DNA of 64,000 nucleotides from Enterobacter cloacae subsp. cloacae ATCC 13047 (GTDB lineage: Bacteria; Pseudomonadota; Gammaproteobacteria; Enterobacterales; Enterobacteriaceae): assembly GCF_000025565.1 (NCBI RefSeq), contig NC_014121.1:248001-312000 (forward strand). Reading direction: 5' to 3'. The position numbers and the translations under genes are program-made. This document shows positions 11,463 through 25,270 of this stretch, piece by piece (position 1 is the first letter of the stretch; every line of letters begins with the position of its first letter). Below the pieces are notes generated by a model. The model was given only the letters and a program-made list of their open reading frames with translations. It was not told where the DNA came from and did not search any database.

Positions 11463-12131
11463 ATGGATCTCGCGTCATTACGCGCTCAACAGATAGAACT
11501 GGCTTCATCCGTGATCCGCGAGGATCGTCTGGATAAGGATCCCCCGCAGTATATAGGCGGTGCGGATGTCGGGTTTGAGCAGGGCGGTGAAGTGACGCGG
11601 GCGGCGATGGTGCTGCTGAAGTACCCCTCACTTGAGCTGGTGGAGTACAAAGTGGCGCGTATCGCCACCACCATGCCGTACATACCGGGCTTTCTCTCCT
11701 TCCGTGAATACCCCGCGCTGCTCGCAGCGTGGGAGCAACTCTCACAAAAACCCGATCTGCTGTTTGTTGATGGACACGGTATCTCTCATCCGCGTCGCTT
11801 AGGCGTTGCCAGCCACTTTGGTCTGCTGGTGGATGTACCCACCATCGGTGTGGCCAAAAAACGCCTGTGCGGTGCATTTGAGCCGCTCTCCGCCGAGCCG
11901 GGCGCGCTGGCGCCGCTTATTGATAAGGGTGAGCAGCTGGCATGGGTCTGGCGCAGTAAAGCGCGCTGTAACCCGCTGTTTATCGCAACCGGGCACCGTG
12001 TGAGCATGGACAGCGCCCTGGCCTGGGTGCAGCGTTGTATGAAGGGTTACCGGTTACCTGAGCCCACGCGTTGGGCAGATGCGGTGGCCTCTGCTCGTCC
12101 GGCTTTTGTTCGTTGGCAGGAAATTCAGTGA
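11463..12131 (+). CDS. nfi: Endonuclease V
   Basis: A 222-residue repair nuclease that nicks DNA near deaminated bases such as hypoxanthine. Metal-binding positions are seen in [10 protein letters not shown] and [12 protein letters not shown], and the [11 protein letters not shown] motif is conserved. I chose the ATG at 11463 because AAGGAG lies five bases upstream. A GTG two codons earlier would sit inside that ribosome site. It follows hemE by nine bases. Confidence 0.95.
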   Translation: MDLASLRAQQIELASSVIREDRLDKDPPQYIGGADVGFEQGGEVTRAAMVLLKYPSLELVEYKVARIATTMPYIPGFLSFREYPALLAAWEQLSQKPDLLFVDGHGISHPRRLGVASHFGLLVDVPTIGVAKKRLCGAFEPLSAEPGALAPLIDKGEQLAWVWRSKARCNPLFIATGHRVSMDSALAWVQRCMKGYRLPEPTRWADAVASARPAFVRWQEIQ

Positions 12132-12175
12132 TGAATCAGGTAAACTGCGACTAATTTTCGATTCGAGATCTCATC

Positions 12176-12766
12176 ATGCTACAAAACCCGATTCACCTGC
12201 GCCTTGAGAAGCTGGAAAGCTGGCAGCACGTCACCTTTATGGCTTGCCTGTGCGAGCGCATGTATCCGAACTACGCCGCGTTCTGCAAGCAGACGGAGTT
12301 TGGTGATGGCCATATTTATCGCCGGATCCTCGACCTCATCTGGGAAACGCTGACGGTCAAAGACGCAAAGGTGAACTTCGACTCTCAGCTGGAAAAACTC
12401 GAAGAGGCTATTCCGGTGGCGGATGATTTTGATCTGTACGGTGTCTATCCGGCAATTGATGCCTGCGTAGCGTTAAGCGAACTGATTCACTCTCGTCTGA
12501 GCGGTGAAACGCTGGAGCACGCTATTGAAGTCAGTAAGGCATCCATTACGACCGTAGCAATGCTCGAAATGACCCAGGCAGGCCGTGAAATGACCGACGA
12601 AGAGCTGCGGGCTAACCCTGCTGTTGAACAGGAATGGGATATTCAGTGGGAGATTTTCCGCCTGCTGGCAGAGTGTGAAGAACGCGATATTGAGCTGATA
12701 AAAGGGCTGCGTGCGGACTTGCGTGAGGCCGGCGAGAGTAATATTGGTATAATTTTTAACCAATGA
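12176..12766 (+). CDS. yjaG: DUF416 family protein YjaG
   Basis: A 196-residue soluble, acidic, helical protein of the DUF416 family, conserved beside hupA in enterobacteria. It begins MLQNPIHLRLEKLESWQHV. Its function is not known and the sequence shows no catalytic motif. It is probably co-transcribed from the nudC-hemE-nfi direction, with 44 bases after nfi. Confidence 0.9.
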   Translation: MLQNPIHLRLEKLESWQHVTFMACLCERMYPNYAAFCKQTEFGDGHIYRRILDLIWETLTVKDAKVNFDSQLEKLEEAIPVADDFDLYGVYPAIDACVALSELIHSRLSGETLEHAIEVSKASITTVAMLEMTQAGREMTDEELRANPAVEQEWDIQWEIFRLLAECEERDIELIKGLRADLREAGESNIGIIFNQ

Positions 12767-12820
12767 GACAACAAAACGTGATTTAACGCCTGTTTTGTCG
12801 CACCTCGACTCTTCCCTTCT

Positions 12821-12849
12821 GCCCCCCGTCTGGTCTACATTTGGGGGGC
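12821..12849. repeat. Inverted repeat between yjaG and hupA
   Basis: Seven-base arms GCCCCCC and GGGGGGC are separated by 15 bases. No T run follows on the plus strand; an A run (T on the minus strand) lies on its right, so it is not an obvious terminator for yjaG. It precedes the hupA promoter region. Confidence 0.5.
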
Positions 12850-12952
12850 GAAAAAAAGTGGCTATCGGTGCGTGTATGCAGGAGAGTGCTATTTTGGCAT
12901 TTTCGTCGCACTCGATGCTTAGCAAGCGATAAACACATTGAAAGGATAACTT

Positions 12953-13225
12953 ATGAACAAGACTCAACTGATTGATGTAATTGCGGACAAGGCTGATCTG
13001 TCTAAAGTGCAGGCTAAAGCTGCTCTGGAATCTACCCTGGCTGCTATTACTGAGTCTCTGAAAGAAGGCGATGCTGTACAACTGGTTGGTTTCGGTACCT
13101 TCAAAGTGAACCACCGCGCTGAGCGTACTGGCCGCAACCCGCAGACCGGTAAAGAAATCAAAATCGCCGCAGCTAACGTGCCGGCATTTGTTTCTGGTAA
13201 AGCACTGAAAGACGCAGTTAAGTAA
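12953..13225 (+). CDS. hupA: DNA-binding protein HU-alpha
   Basis: A 90-residue nucleoid protein that bends DNA as HU homodimer or HUalpha-HUbeta heterodimer. The sequence [18 protein letters not shown], the DNA-binding arm around [10 protein letters not shown] and the ending [12 protein letters not shown] are as in E. coli. AAAGGATAA upstream is the ribosome site. An intrinsic terminator lies 30 bases past the stop, inside the next gene. Confidence 0.98.
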   Translation: MNKTQLIDVIADKADLSKVQAKAALESTLAAITESLKEGDAVQLVGFGTFKVNHRAERTGRNPQTGKEIKIAAANVPAFVSGKALKDAVK

Positions 13226-13236
13226 GACGCGTGGCA

Positions 13237-13929
13237 GTGAACAGTTTTAACGAAGGGGCGGCAACGCCCCTTTTGTCATTCTGGCGTGGCGCGCTCGCGC
13301 TGGCGGGCGTGTTACTGCTTTCCGCCTGTAGCCATGACACCTCTTTACCACCGTTTACCGCCAGCGGTTACGCTGACAACCAGGGAGCGGTGAGGATCTG
13401 GCGTAAAGATTCTGGCGGTGAAGTGCATCTGCTTTCCGCTTTTAGCCCGTGGCATAACGGCAATACATCGACCGCAGAGTATCGCTGGCAGGGAGACGAC
13501 CTGTCATTCATCGAACTCAATATCTACGGCAAAACCCCCGAACATGTAAAAGTGCGGTTTGATGACCACGGCGAGCTGAGTTTTATGCAGCGTGAAGTCA
13601 ACGCTCAAAAACAGCAACTCTCCAGCGATCAGGTTGCTCTCTATCGTTATCGTGCCGGACAAATCCGCCAGACCAGTGATGCGCTGCGTCAGGGACGCGT
13701 GGTGCTGCGCCAGGGGCGCTGGCATACCGATGGTACGGTCACTACCTGCGAAGGGCAGACAGTCAAACCTGATCTTGAATCCTGGGCAACCGAACATATT
13801 CAGCGCCGTCAGCGTCATTCATCGATGGAAGTGAGTGTGGCGTGGCTTGAAGCGCCTGAAGGCTCTCAGCTGTTGCTGGTGGCGAACGAAGATTTCTGCA
13901 CCTGGCAGCCGACAGAAAAGAGTTTTTGA
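13237..13929 (+). CDS. yjaH: DUF1481 lipoprotein YjaH
   Basis: A roughly 230-residue secreted protein of the DUF1481 family with unknown role. A hydrophobic signal segment ends in a lipobox (LLLSAC), so it is probably a lipoprotein. The GTG at 13237 gives the start MNSFNEG known from E. coli; a GTG two codons earlier (13231) is also open. The ribosome site is weak. The first codons overlap the hupA terminator, so expression may depend on read-through. It converges on purD. Confidence 0.85.
   Translation: MNSFNEGAATPLLSFWRGALALAGVLLLSACSHDTSLPPFTASGYADNQGAVRIWRKDSGGEVHLLSAFSPWHNGNTSTAEYRWQGDDLSFIELNIYGKTPEHVKVRFDDHGELSFMQREVNAQKQQLSSDQVALYRYRAGQIRQTSDALRQGRVVLRQGRWHTDGTVTTCEGQTVKPDLESWATEHIQRRQRHSSMEVSVAWLEAPEGSQLLLVANEDFCTWQPTEKSF
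13255..13274 (+). terminator. Intrinsic terminator of hupA, inside the 5' end of yjaH
   Basis: Arms GGGGCG and CGCCCC flank the loop GCAA and are followed by TTTTG. The hairpin is within the first dozen codons of yjaH. Confidence 0.75.
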
Positions 13930-13936
13930 CGTAAAT

Positions 13937-13975
13937 CCCCTCTCCCTTCAGGGAGAGGGTTAGGATGAGGGGGGG
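13937..13975. repeat. Dispersed palindromic repeat, copy 1 (yjaH-purD)
   Basis: CCCCTCTCCC, loop TTCA, GGGAGAGGG, then the tail TTAGGATGAGGGG. It fills the space between two convergent genes and can fold on both strands. The same unit recurs at 26582, 28382 and as an inverted pair at 53258. Confidence 0.85.
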
Positions 13976-13976
13976 A

Positions 13977-15269
13977 TTACTCCCCCTGCTCACGTGCAAT
14001 CGCACGATAGCCGATATCCTGACGGCTAAAGCTACCGTTCCAGTGGATATCCGCCATCAGGGCATAAGCGCGCTTCTGCGCTTCGGCAACGGTATGACCC
14101 AGCGCGGTGGCACACAGCACGCGACCACCATTGGTCAGTACGCGATCGTCGTCAGCCAGTTTCGTTCCGGCGTGGAACACCTTGGCACCTTCGGTTTCTT
14201 CCAGCGGCAGGCCATGGATCTCATCTCCGGTGTTGTAGTGGCCAGGATAACCCCCCGCAGCAATCACCACACCCAGAGACGCGCGTTCGTCCCACTCTGA
14301 GGTTTTCTCATCCAGCTTGCCGTCGCATGCGGCCAGGCACAGTTCCACCAGGTCAGATTTCATGCGCAGCATGATGGGCTGAGTTTCTGGATCGCCGAAG
14401 CGGCAGTTAAATTCGATCACCTTCGGATTGCCCTGCTTGTCAATCATCAGGCCCGCATAGAGGAAACCGGTGTAAGTGTTACCCTCGGCGGCCATTCCTT
14501 TTACGGTTGGCCAGATGATACGGTCCATGGTGCGCTGATGCACTTCATCCGTCACCACAGGGGCAGGAGAGTAAGCGCCCATACCGCCGGTATTCGGTCC
14601 GGTATCCGCATTGCCCACGCGCTTATGGTCCTGGCTGGTGGCCATCGGCAGAACGTGTTCGCCATCCACCATCACGATAAAGCTCGCCTCTTCGCCATCA
14701 AGGAACTCTTCGATCACGATGCGGTGGCCTGCGTCGCCAAAGGCATTGCCTGCCAGCATATCCTGTACGGCTGCTTCGGCTTCTTCGAGCGTCATCGCGA
14801 CGATAACACCTTTACCGGCAGCCAGACCGTCGGCTTTAATCACAATCGGCGCGCCTTTTTCACGTAAGTAAGCCAGCGCGGGCTCGACTTCGGTGAAGTT
14901 CTGGTATTCCGCCGTCGGGATGTTATGACGCGCAAGGAAATCCTTGGTAAAGGCTTTAGACCCTTCCAGTTGTGCTGCGCCTTCCGTCGGGCCGAAGATT
15001 TTCAGCCCTGCAGCACGGAACGCGTCAACGACGCCAATCACCAGTGGCGCTTCCGGGCCGACGATGGTGAGATCGATTTTCTCGTTCTGGGCAAAGCTCA
15101 GCAACGCGGGGATATCGGTCACGCCGATGGCGACGTTCTGCAGCGCAGGTTCCAGCGCCGTACCCGCATTACCCGGAGCCACAAAAACGGTTTCAACCAG
15201 CGGAGACTGCGCCGCTTTCCACGCCAGCGCGTGCTCGCGCCCGCCGTTACCAATCACTAATACTTTCAT
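13977..15269 (-). CDS. purD: Phosphoribosylamine-glycine ligase
   Basis: A 430-residue ATP-grasp enzyme that joins phosphoribosylamine and glycine in purine synthesis. Motifs include the N-terminal VIGNGGREHALAWK, IKADGLAAGKGV and HKRVGNADTGPNTGGMGAYSP. It starts 15 bases after the purH stop and is co-transcribed with it. Confidence 0.97.
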   Translation of the reverse strand: MKVLVIGNGGREHALAWKAAQSPLVETVFVAPGNAGTALEPALQNVAIGVTDIPALLSFAQNEKIDLTIVGPEAPLVIGVVDAFRAAGLKIFGPTEGAAQLEGSKAFTKDFLARHNIPTAEYQNFTEVEPALAYLREKGAPIVIKADGLAAGKGVIVAMTLEEAEAAVQDMLAGNAFGDAGHRIVIEEFLDGEEASFIVMVDGEHVLPMATSQDHKRVGNADTGPNTGGMGAYSPAPVVTDEVHQRTMDRIIWPTVKGMAAEGNTYTGFLYAGLMIDKQGNPKVIEFNCRFGDPETQPIMLRMKSDLVELCLAACDGKLDEKTSEWDERASLGVVIAAGGYPGHYNTGDEIHGLPLEETEGAKVFHAGTKLADDDRVLTNGGRVLCATALGHTVAEAQKRAYALMADIHWNGSFSRQDIGYRAIAREQGE

Positions 15270-15284
15270 TTTCTGCTCCGGGAA

Positions 15285-16874
15285 TTAATGACGGAAGTGA
15301 CGCATATCGGTGAAGATCATCGCAATGCCGTGTTCGTCGGCAGCGGCAATGACTTCGTCGTCACGGATAGAACCGCCAGGCTGGATCACACAGGTGATAC
15401 CCACAGCGGCGGCCGCATCAATACCGTCACGGAACGGGAAGAAGGCGTCAGACGCCATGGCAGAACCTTTTACTTCCAGGCCTTCGTCGCCTGCTTTGAT
15501 ACCGGCAATTTTCGCAGAGTAAACGCGGCTCATCTGGCCTGCACCTATCCCGATGGTCATGTTCTCTTTGGCATAGACAATGGCGTTGGATTTCACGAAC
15601 TTCGCCACTTTCCAGCAGAACAGCGCATCACGCAGTTCCTGTTCGGTTGGCTGCCGTTTGGTGACGACGCGCAGGTCAGCGGCTGTCACCATGCCCAAAT
15701 CGCGATCCTGAACCAGCAGCCCACCATTTACACGTTTGAAATCAAGACCCGGCACGCGCTCTGCCCACTGGCCGCAAACCAGCACGCGCACGTTCTGTTT
15801 CGCGGCGGTGATTTTCAGCGCTTCTTCAGACGCAGATGGCGCGATGATCACTTCAACAAACTGACGAGAGATAATGGCCTGTGCGGTTTCGGCATCCAGT
15901 TCACGGTTAAACGCGATAATGCCGCCGAAGGCAGAGGTTGGGTCAGTTTTATAGGCGCGATCGTAAGCGTCCAGGATAGAAGTACTGACCGCTACGCCGC
16001 AGGGGTTCGCGTGCTTCACAATAACGCAGGCAGGCTCATTGAACTCTTTCACACACTCCAGTGCGGCATCGGTATCGGCAATATTGTTATAAGAGAGTGC
16101 TTTGCCCTGAACCTGCTGTGCGGTAGCGACAGAAGCTTCTTTTACCTCTTCTTCTATATAGAAGGCTGCCTGCTGGTGGCTGTTCTCGCCATAACGCATA
16201 TCCTGCTTCTTGATGAAGTTCAGGTTCAGCGTGCGTGGGAAGCGGCCGGAAGGATCTTTGCTTTCGCCGTGGTAAGCCGGCACCAGGCTACCGAAGTAGT
16301 TGGCGATCATGCTGTCGTACGCGGCGGTGTGTTCGAATGCTTTAATCGCGAGGTCGAAACGGGTGTCCAGAGTCAGTGACCCTTCGTTCGCATCCATTTC
16401 ATTAATAATGGCGGAGTAGTCGCTGCTCTTCACCACAATGGCCACATCTTTATGGTTCTTGGCCGCGGAGCGCACCATCGTCGGTCCGCCGATATCAATA
16501 TTCTCTACGGCGTCTTCCAGAGAGCAGCCTTCACGCGCCACGGTCTGGGCGAACGGATAAAGGTTAACGACAACCATATCAATTGGCGCGATATCATGCT
16601 GTTCCATAATGGCATCATCCTGACCGCGACGACCCAGAATGCCGCCGTGGACTTTCGGGTGCAGGGTTTTGACGCGTCCATCCATCATTTCCGGGAAACC
16701 GGTGTAATCGGACACTTCGGTTACCGGCAGACCTTTATCTGCTAACAGGCGTGCGGTACCACCTGTGGACAGCAGCTCTACACCACGTGCAGAAAGTGCC
16801 TGAGCGAATTCGACGATACCGGCTTTATCAGAAACACTGAGCAGAGCGCGGCGGACTGGACGACGTTGTTGCAT
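15285..16874 (-). CDS. purH: Bifunctional AICAR transformylase / IMP cyclohydrolase
   Basis: A 529-residue enzyme for the last two steps to IMP. The N-terminal MGS-like cyclohydrolase domain (about 1-195) and the C-terminal transformylase domain are intact; the catalytic KHANPCG motif is present. The start at 16874 ([12 protein letters not shown]) has AGGGGAT upstream and gives the E. coli length. An in-frame Met seven codons earlier lacks a ribosome site. A PurR operator lies about 110 bases upstream. Confidence 0.97.
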   Translation of the reverse strand: MQQRRPVRRALLSVSDKAGIVEFAQALSARGVELLSTGGTARLLADKGLPVTEVSDYTGFPEMMDGRVKTLHPKVHGGILGRRGQDDAIMEQHDIAPIDMVVVNLYPFAQTVAREGCSLEDAVENIDIGGPTMVRSAAKNHKDVAIVVKSSDYSAIINEMDANEGSLTLDTRFDLAIKAFEHTAAYDSMIANYFGSLVPAYHGESKDPSGRFPRTLNLNFIKKQDMRYGENSHQQAAFYIEEEVKEASVATAQQVQGKALSYNNIADTDAALECVKEFNEPACVIVKHANPCGVAVSTSILDAYDRAYKTDPTSAFGGIIAFNRELDAETAQAIISRQFVEVIIAPSASEEALKITAAKQNVRVLVCGQWAERVPGLDFKRVNGGLLVQDRDLGMVTAADLRVVTKRQPTEQELRDALFCWKVAKFVKSNAIVYAKENMTIGIGAGQMSRVYSAKIAGIKAGDEGLEVKGSAMASDAFFPFRDGIDAAAAVGITCVIQPGGSIRDDEVIAAADEHGIAMIFTDMRHFRH

Positions 16875-16982
16875 GGTAAATCCCCTGGATTTCACGATTA
16901 CAGAGAGCGTTAGATGAATTTTCCAGCGAAAAACTCATCTAACACACCTGACGAGGCATCCTTGTTAAGCGCGAGCATTTTA

Positions 16983-16998
16983 ACGAAAACGTTTGCGC
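16983..16998 (-). promoter_or_regulatory. PurR operator of purHD
   Basis: GCGCAAACGTTTTCGT on the minus strand differs from the PurR consensus ACGCAAACGTTTTCGT at one base. A TTGCGC -35-like element overlaps it, and TAAAAT follows, so repressor and polymerase would compete. Confidence 0.85.
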
Positions 16999-17115
16999 AA
17001 CGCTCGCGAATTTTCACTTTTTCGCATCGCTGTGGATAACTCTGTGTGTAAAAAGGTATAAGGCGGGGTTTTGCTGGGGAATGCAGCAGTCAGTCATTTT
17101 TCTGTCATTTAGCGG

Positions 17116-17143
17116 TTGCGGTCGCTCGGGAACTCCCTATAAT
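17116..17143 (+). promoter_or_regulatory. rrn P1 promoter
   Basis: TTGCGG (17116-17121) and TATAAT (17138-17143) are 16 bases apart, followed by GCGCC, the GC-rich discriminator of growth-regulated rRNA promoters. AT-rich sequence upstream is in the UP-element position. The stretch between purH and the 16S gene otherwise holds only the purH promoter, P2 and the leader. Confidence 0.88.
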
Positions 17144-17224
17144 GCGCCTCCATCGACACGGCGGATGTGAATCACTTCACAAACAGCCCGGTCGGTTGAA
17201 GAGAAAAAATCCTGAAATTCAGGG

Positions 17225-17252
17225 TTGACTCTGAAAGAGGAAAGCGTAATAT
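17225..17252 (+). promoter_or_regulatory. rrn P2 promoter
   Basis: TTGACT (17225-17230) and TAATAT (17247-17252) with a 16-base spacer, about 109 bases after P1, as in E. coli rrn operons. Confidence 0.85.
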
Positions 17253-17290
17253 ACGCCACCTCGCGACAGAGCGCTGAAGCGCGTCGCAAC

Positions 17291-17302
17291 TGCTCTTTAA
17301 CA
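17291..17302 (+). promoter_or_regulatory. rrn leader boxA antitermination site
   Basis: TGCTCTTTAACA matches the leader boxA that loads NusB/NusE for rRNA antitermination, about 135 bases before the 16S gene. Confidence 0.88.
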
Positions 17303-17436
17303 ATTTATCAGACAATCTGTGTGGGCACTCAAAGTGACATGGATTCTTAATGTCTTCGGACAAAAAATGAATACCAAGTCTCAAGAGTGAACACGTAATT
17401 CATTACGAAGTTTAATTCATTGAGCATCAAACTTTT

Positions 17437-18979
<1,543 letters not shown>

Positions 18980-19177
18980 CCTTAAAGAACCTGCCTTTGT
19001 AGTGCTCACACAGATTGTTTGATAAATGAATAATTTCAAAATGTACTGTTAAGTGCATTGTGAAATTTTGCTCTTTAAAAATCTGGATCAAGCTGAAAAT
19101 TGAAACGACACACATGTTATGTGTGTTCGAGTCTCTCAAATTTTCGCAATCAGAAGTGAAACATCTTCGGGTTGTGA
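18980..19177 (+). other. 16S-23S spacer without a tRNA gene
   Basis: The spacer is only 198 bases. Both ends match enterobacterial spacers (ACACAGATTGTTTGAT after 16S; TCTCTCAAATTTTCGCAA before 23S), but the middle, where tRNA-Glu or tRNA-Ile/Ala normally lie, is missing. No acceptor stem, T-loop or cloverleaf could be found. Confidence 0.9.
19069..19080 (+). promoter_or_regulatory. rrn spacer boxA
   Basis: TGCTCTTTAAAA in the 16S-23S spacer matches the second boxA of enterobacterial rrn operons, which renews antitermination before 23S. Confidence 0.85.
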
Positions 19178-22082
<2,905 letters not shown>

Positions 22083-22142
22083 ACAACGCCGAAGATGTTT
22101 TGGCGAAGAGACGATTTTCAGCCTGATACAGATAACAGAATT

Positions 22143-22262
22143 TGCCTGGCGGCTTTAGCGCGGTGGTCCCACCTGACCCCATGCCGAACTCAGAAGTGAA
22201 ACGCCGTAGCGCCGATGGTAGTGTGGGGTCTCCCCATGTGAGAGTAGGGAACTGCCAGGCAT
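22143..22262 (+). rRNA. rrf: 5S ribosomal RNA
   Basis: A 120-base 5S rRNA from TGCCTGGCGGCTTTAGCG to GAACTGCCAGGCAT with matching ends. It lies 60 bases after 23S. No distal tRNA follows. Confidence 0.97.
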
Positions 22263-22273
22263 TAAATAAGAAG

Positions 22274-22303
22274 AACCCCGTACCGTAAGGTGCGGGGTTT
22301 TTT
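22274..22303 (+). terminator. Intrinsic terminator of the rrn operon
   Basis: AACCCCGTACC and GGTGCGGGGTT pair (one mismatch) around a GTAA loop, followed by TTTTTT. It lies just after 5S. Confidence 0.9.
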
Positions 22304-22385
22304 GCTTTTGTTTTTCTCCCTCTCCTTGAAACTTTCTCACCTTTAGCTTGCAGACTCGACATTCACGCCAATTCTGGGTATCGTT

Positions 22386-22417
22386 GGCTGTCTGGATGTC
22401 TAAACGTTTATACGTAT
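22386..22417. promoter_or_regulatory. Tandem MetJ boxes upstream of metA
   Basis: Four adjacent 8-base units, GGCTGTCT, GGATGTCT, AAACGTTT and ATACGTAT, each resemble the MetJ box AGACGTCT. Tandem boxes like these let MetJ-SAM dimers bind side by side and repress metA. They end 19 bases before the start codon. Confidence 0.8.
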
Positions 22418-22436
22418 GCTGTGAGGATACAAGGTT

Positions 22437-23366
22437 ATGCCGATTCGGGTGCAGGACGAGCTACCAGCCGTCAATTTCTTACGTGAAGAAAACGTCTTTG
22501 TGATGACCACTTCACGCGCGACAGGTCAGGAAATTCGCCCCCTGAAGGTGCTCATTCTTAATCTGATGCCGAAAAAGATCGAAACAGAGAATCAGTTCCT
22601 GCGCCTGCTTTCGAACTCTCCGCTTCAGGTGGATATTCAGCTGCTGCGGATCGATGCCCGTGAGTCGCGTAACACGCCTTCTGAGCATTTGAATAACTTC
22701 TACTGTAACTTCGACGATATCCGCGAGGAAAACTTCGACGGACTGATTGTCACTGGTGCGCCGCTGGGCCTGGTAGAATTTAATGATGTCGCCTACTGGC
22801 CGCAGATCAAACAGGTACTGGAGTGGGCAAAAGATCACGTCACGTCCACGCTGTTTGTCTGTTGGGCAGTACAAGCTGCGCTGAATATCCTCTACGGCAT
22901 CCCCAAACAAACCCGTACCGAAAAACTCTCCGGCGTATACGAACACCACATTCTTCACCCTCATGCCTTGCTGACACGCGGGTTTGATGATTCGTTCCTG
23001 GCCCCGCATTCGCGCTACGCCGATTTCCCGGCGCAGCTGATTCGTGACTACACCGATCTGGAGATCCTGGCCGAAACAGAAGATGGCGATGCTTACCTGT
23101 TTGCCAGCAAAGATAAGCGTATTGCCTTTGTAACCGGCCATCCTGAATACGATCCACACACCCTCGCGGCAGAGTATTTCCGTGATGTCGAAGCGGGTCT
23201 CAATCCGGATGTGCCGTATAACTACTTCCCGAAAAACGATCCCCAGAACAAACCGCGAGCCACCTGGCGCAGTCACGGGAATTTGCTGTTTACCAACTGG
23301 CTCAACTATTACGTCTACCAGATAACGCCATACGATCTGCGTCACATGAATCCGACGCTGGAGTAA
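22437..23366 (+). CDS. metA: Homoserine O-succinyltransferase
   Basis: A 309-residue enzyme that makes O-succinylhomoserine, the first dedicated step to methionine. The catalytic cysteine is in [11 protein letters not shown] (Cys142 by family numbering) and the His/Glu pair is in TGHPEYD. The length equals E. coli MetA. AGGATACAAGGTT precedes the ATG, and MetJ boxes lie just upstream. A terminator follows. Confidence 0.97.
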   Translation: MPIRVQDELPAVNFLREENVFVMTTSRATGQEIRPLKVLILNLMPKKIETENQFLRLLSNSPLQVDIQLLRIDARESRNTPSEHLNNFYCNFDDIREENFDGLIVTGAPLGLVEFNDVAYWPQIKQVLEWAKDHVTSTLFVCWAVQAALNILYGIPKQTRTEKLSGVYEHHILHPHALLTRGFDDSFLAPHSRYADFPAQLIRDYTDLEILAETEDGDAYLFASKDKRIAFVTGHPEYDPHTLAAEYFRDVEAGLNPDVPYNYFPKNDPQNKPRATWRSHGNLLFTNWLNYYVYQITPYDLRHMNPTLE

Positions 23367-23410
23367 TCTTCTGCATAAAACGATCCTAAAGCGTTTCAGC
23401 TATTCACATC

Positions 23411-23434
23411 AGGCACCTTCGGGTGCCTTTTTTA
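23411..23434 (+). terminator. Intrinsic terminator after metA
   Basis: AGGCACC and GGTGCCT around TTCG, followed by TTTTT, 45 bases past the metA stop. Confidence 0.9.
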
Positions 23435-23513
23435 TTTCCGAAATTCAACTCAACATGCAATAAAACTTTAAATTCATATTAATCAATAAGTTGAAGTTAA
23501 ATTGAATTTAAAA

Positions 23514-23536
23514 TGGAAGTTGTTTTTGATTTTGGA
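23514..23536 (+). promoter_or_regulatory. Probable IclR operator / aceBAK promoter region
   Basis: TGGAAGTTGTTTTTGATTTT closely resembles the IclR-bound sequence of the E. coli aceB promoter, though only the left half fits the IclR consensus well. It lies about 100 bases before aceB. Confidence 0.6.
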
Positions 23537-23636
23537 AAAAATAGAGATAGTCTTAATTCTGCTGAGCGAAAACTACACAACGATCTTTCGTTCGCATTGG
23601 GGATGTGAATTTGGATCTTTGATGAGGAGCAGAGTG

Positions 23637-25238
23637 ATGACTCAACAGGCAACGACGGTCGATGAACTGGCCTTTACCCAGCCGTATGGCGAGCAAGAAC
23701 AGCAAATTTTGACGGCTGAGGCGGTTGAATTCCTGACTGAACTGGTGACCCGCTTTACGCCGCAGCGCAATAAGCTGCTGGCTGCACGCATTCATCAACA
23801 GCAGGAAATTGATAATGGCAAGCTGCCTGGGTTTATTTCGGAAACCGCTTCCATTCGACGCGGCGACTGGAAAATCCGCGGCATCCCTGAAGATTTGCAG
23901 GATCGCCGCGTTGAGATCACTGGTCCGGTAGAGCGCAAAATGGTGATCAACGCCATGAACGCCAACGTTAAAGTCTTTATGGCGGATTTTGAGGACTCCC
24001 TGGCCCCGGACTGGCGTAAAGTGATCGACGGGCAGATCAACCTGCGCGATGCCGTTAATGGCACCATCAGCTATACCAACGAAGCCGGTAAAATTTATCA
24101 GCTGAAACCCAATCCGGCGGTTCTGATCTGCCGCGTACGCGGCCTGCACCTGCCGGAAAAACACGTCACGTGGCGCGGAGAAGCGATTCCGGGCAGCCTG
24201 TTTGATTTTGCCCTCTATTTCTTCCACAACCACAAAAACCTGCTGGCAAAAGGCAGTGGCCCCTATTTCTACCTGCCGAAGACCCAGGCCTGGCAGGAAG
24301 CGGCCTGGTGGAGTGAGGTGTTCAGCTACGCGGAAGATCGCTTCAACCTGCCGCGTGGCACCATTAAAGCCACCCTGCTGATTGAAACGCTGCCTGCCGT
24401 ATTCCAGATGCATGAAATCCTGCACGCTCTGCGCGATCACATTGTGGGTCTGAACTGCGGACGCTGGGACTACATCTTCAGCTATATCAAAACGTTGAAA
24501 AACCACCCCGATCGCGTACTGCCGGATCGCCAGGTTGTCACCATGGATAAACCGTTCCTCAGCGCCTACTCGCGCCTGCTGATTAAAACCTGCCACAAGC
24601 GCGGTGCCTTTGCGATGGGCGGCATGGCGGCCTTTATTCCGAGCAAAGACGCTGAGCGTAACAATCAGGTGCTCAACAAGGTGAAAGCTGACAAGGAGCT
24701 TGAAGCGCGTAACGGTCACGACGGCACGTGGATCGCCCATCCGGGCCTGGCCGATACGGCAATGGAAGTCTTTAACCACGTACTCGGTGACAACAAAAAC
24801 CAGCTGTTTGTCACCCGTGATGACGATGCCCCAATCGCAGAAGAGCAACTTCTGGCGCCGTGCTCGGGTGAACGCACGGAAGAGGGCATGCGTGCCAATA
24901 TCCGCGTGGCCGTGCAGTACATCGAAGCGTGGATCTCCGGTAACGGCTGTGTGCCCATCTACGGTCTTATGGAAGACGCGGCGACGGCAGAAATCTCCCG
25001 TACCTCTATCTGGCAGTGGATCCACCATCAGAAAACGCTCAGCAACGGCAAGCCGGTGACCAAATCCCTGTTCCGCCAGATGCTGGCCGAAGAGATGCGC
25101 GTCATTCAGGACGAGCTGGGCGAACACCGCTTCAGCAGCGGACGTTTTGATGATGCCGCCCGCCTGATGGAGCAAATCACAACCTCAGATGACTTAATCG
25201 ACTTCCTCACCCTGCCAGGCTACCGCCTGCTTGCGTAA
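23637..25238 (+). CDS. aceB: Malate synthase A
   Basis: A 533-residue enzyme that condenses glyoxylate and acetyl-CoA to malate in the glyoxylate shunt. The signature [12 protein letters not shown] and the [13 protein letters not shown] region are present. The start at 23637 ([14 protein letters not shown]) has GAGGAG upstream and gives the E. coli length; the frame is open 45 codons further but that part crosses the promoter. It is first in aceBAK, with 32 bases to aceA. Confidence 0.96.
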   Translation: MTQQATTVDELAFTQPYGEQEQQILTAEAVEFLTELVTRFTPQRNKLLAARIHQQQEIDNGKLPGFISETASIRRGDWKIRGIPEDLQDRRVEITGPVERKMVINAMNANVKVFMADFEDSLAPDWRKVIDGQINLRDAVNGTISYTNEAGKIYQLKPNPAVLICRVRGLHLPEKHVTWRGEAIPGSLFDFALYFFHNHKNLLAKGSGPYFYLPKTQAWQEAAWWSEVFSYAEDRFNLPRGTIKATLLIETLPAVFQMHEILHALRDHIVGLNCGRWDYIFSYIKTLKNHPDRVLPDRQVVTMDKPFLSAYSRLLIKTCHKRGAFAMGGMAAFIPSKDAERNNQVLNKVKADKELEARNGHDGTWIAHPGLADTAMEVFNHVLGDNKNQLFVTRDDDAPIAEEQLLAPCSGERTEEGMRANIRVAVQYIEAWISGNGCVPIYGLMEDAATAEISRTSIWQWIHHQKTLSNGKPVTKSLFRQMLAEEMRVIQDELGEHRFSSGRFDDAARLMEQITTSDDLIDFLTLPGYRLLA

Positions 25239-25270
25239 ATCCACCACATAACAATATGGAGCATCTGCAC

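Noticed and set aside
18980..19177. GTGTGTTCGAGTCTCTC, which resembles a tRNA T-arm
   Set aside because: No acceptor, D-arm or anticodon stem can be built around it; it is the normal sequence just before 23S.
22318..22331. CTCCCTCTCC after the rrn terminator, resembling one arm of the dispersed repeat
   Set aside because: No second arm or tail follows, so it is at most a degenerate half unit.
23502..23636. In-frame upstream extension of aceB
   Set aside because: It crosses the IclR/promoter region and lacks a ribosome site; the Met at 23637 has GAGGAG and gives the usual length.
23553..25175. A 540-codon open frame on the minus strand, opposite aceB
   Set aside because: It lies wholly antisense to a well-conserved gene, has no family motif or ribosome site, and arises from codon bias of aceB.
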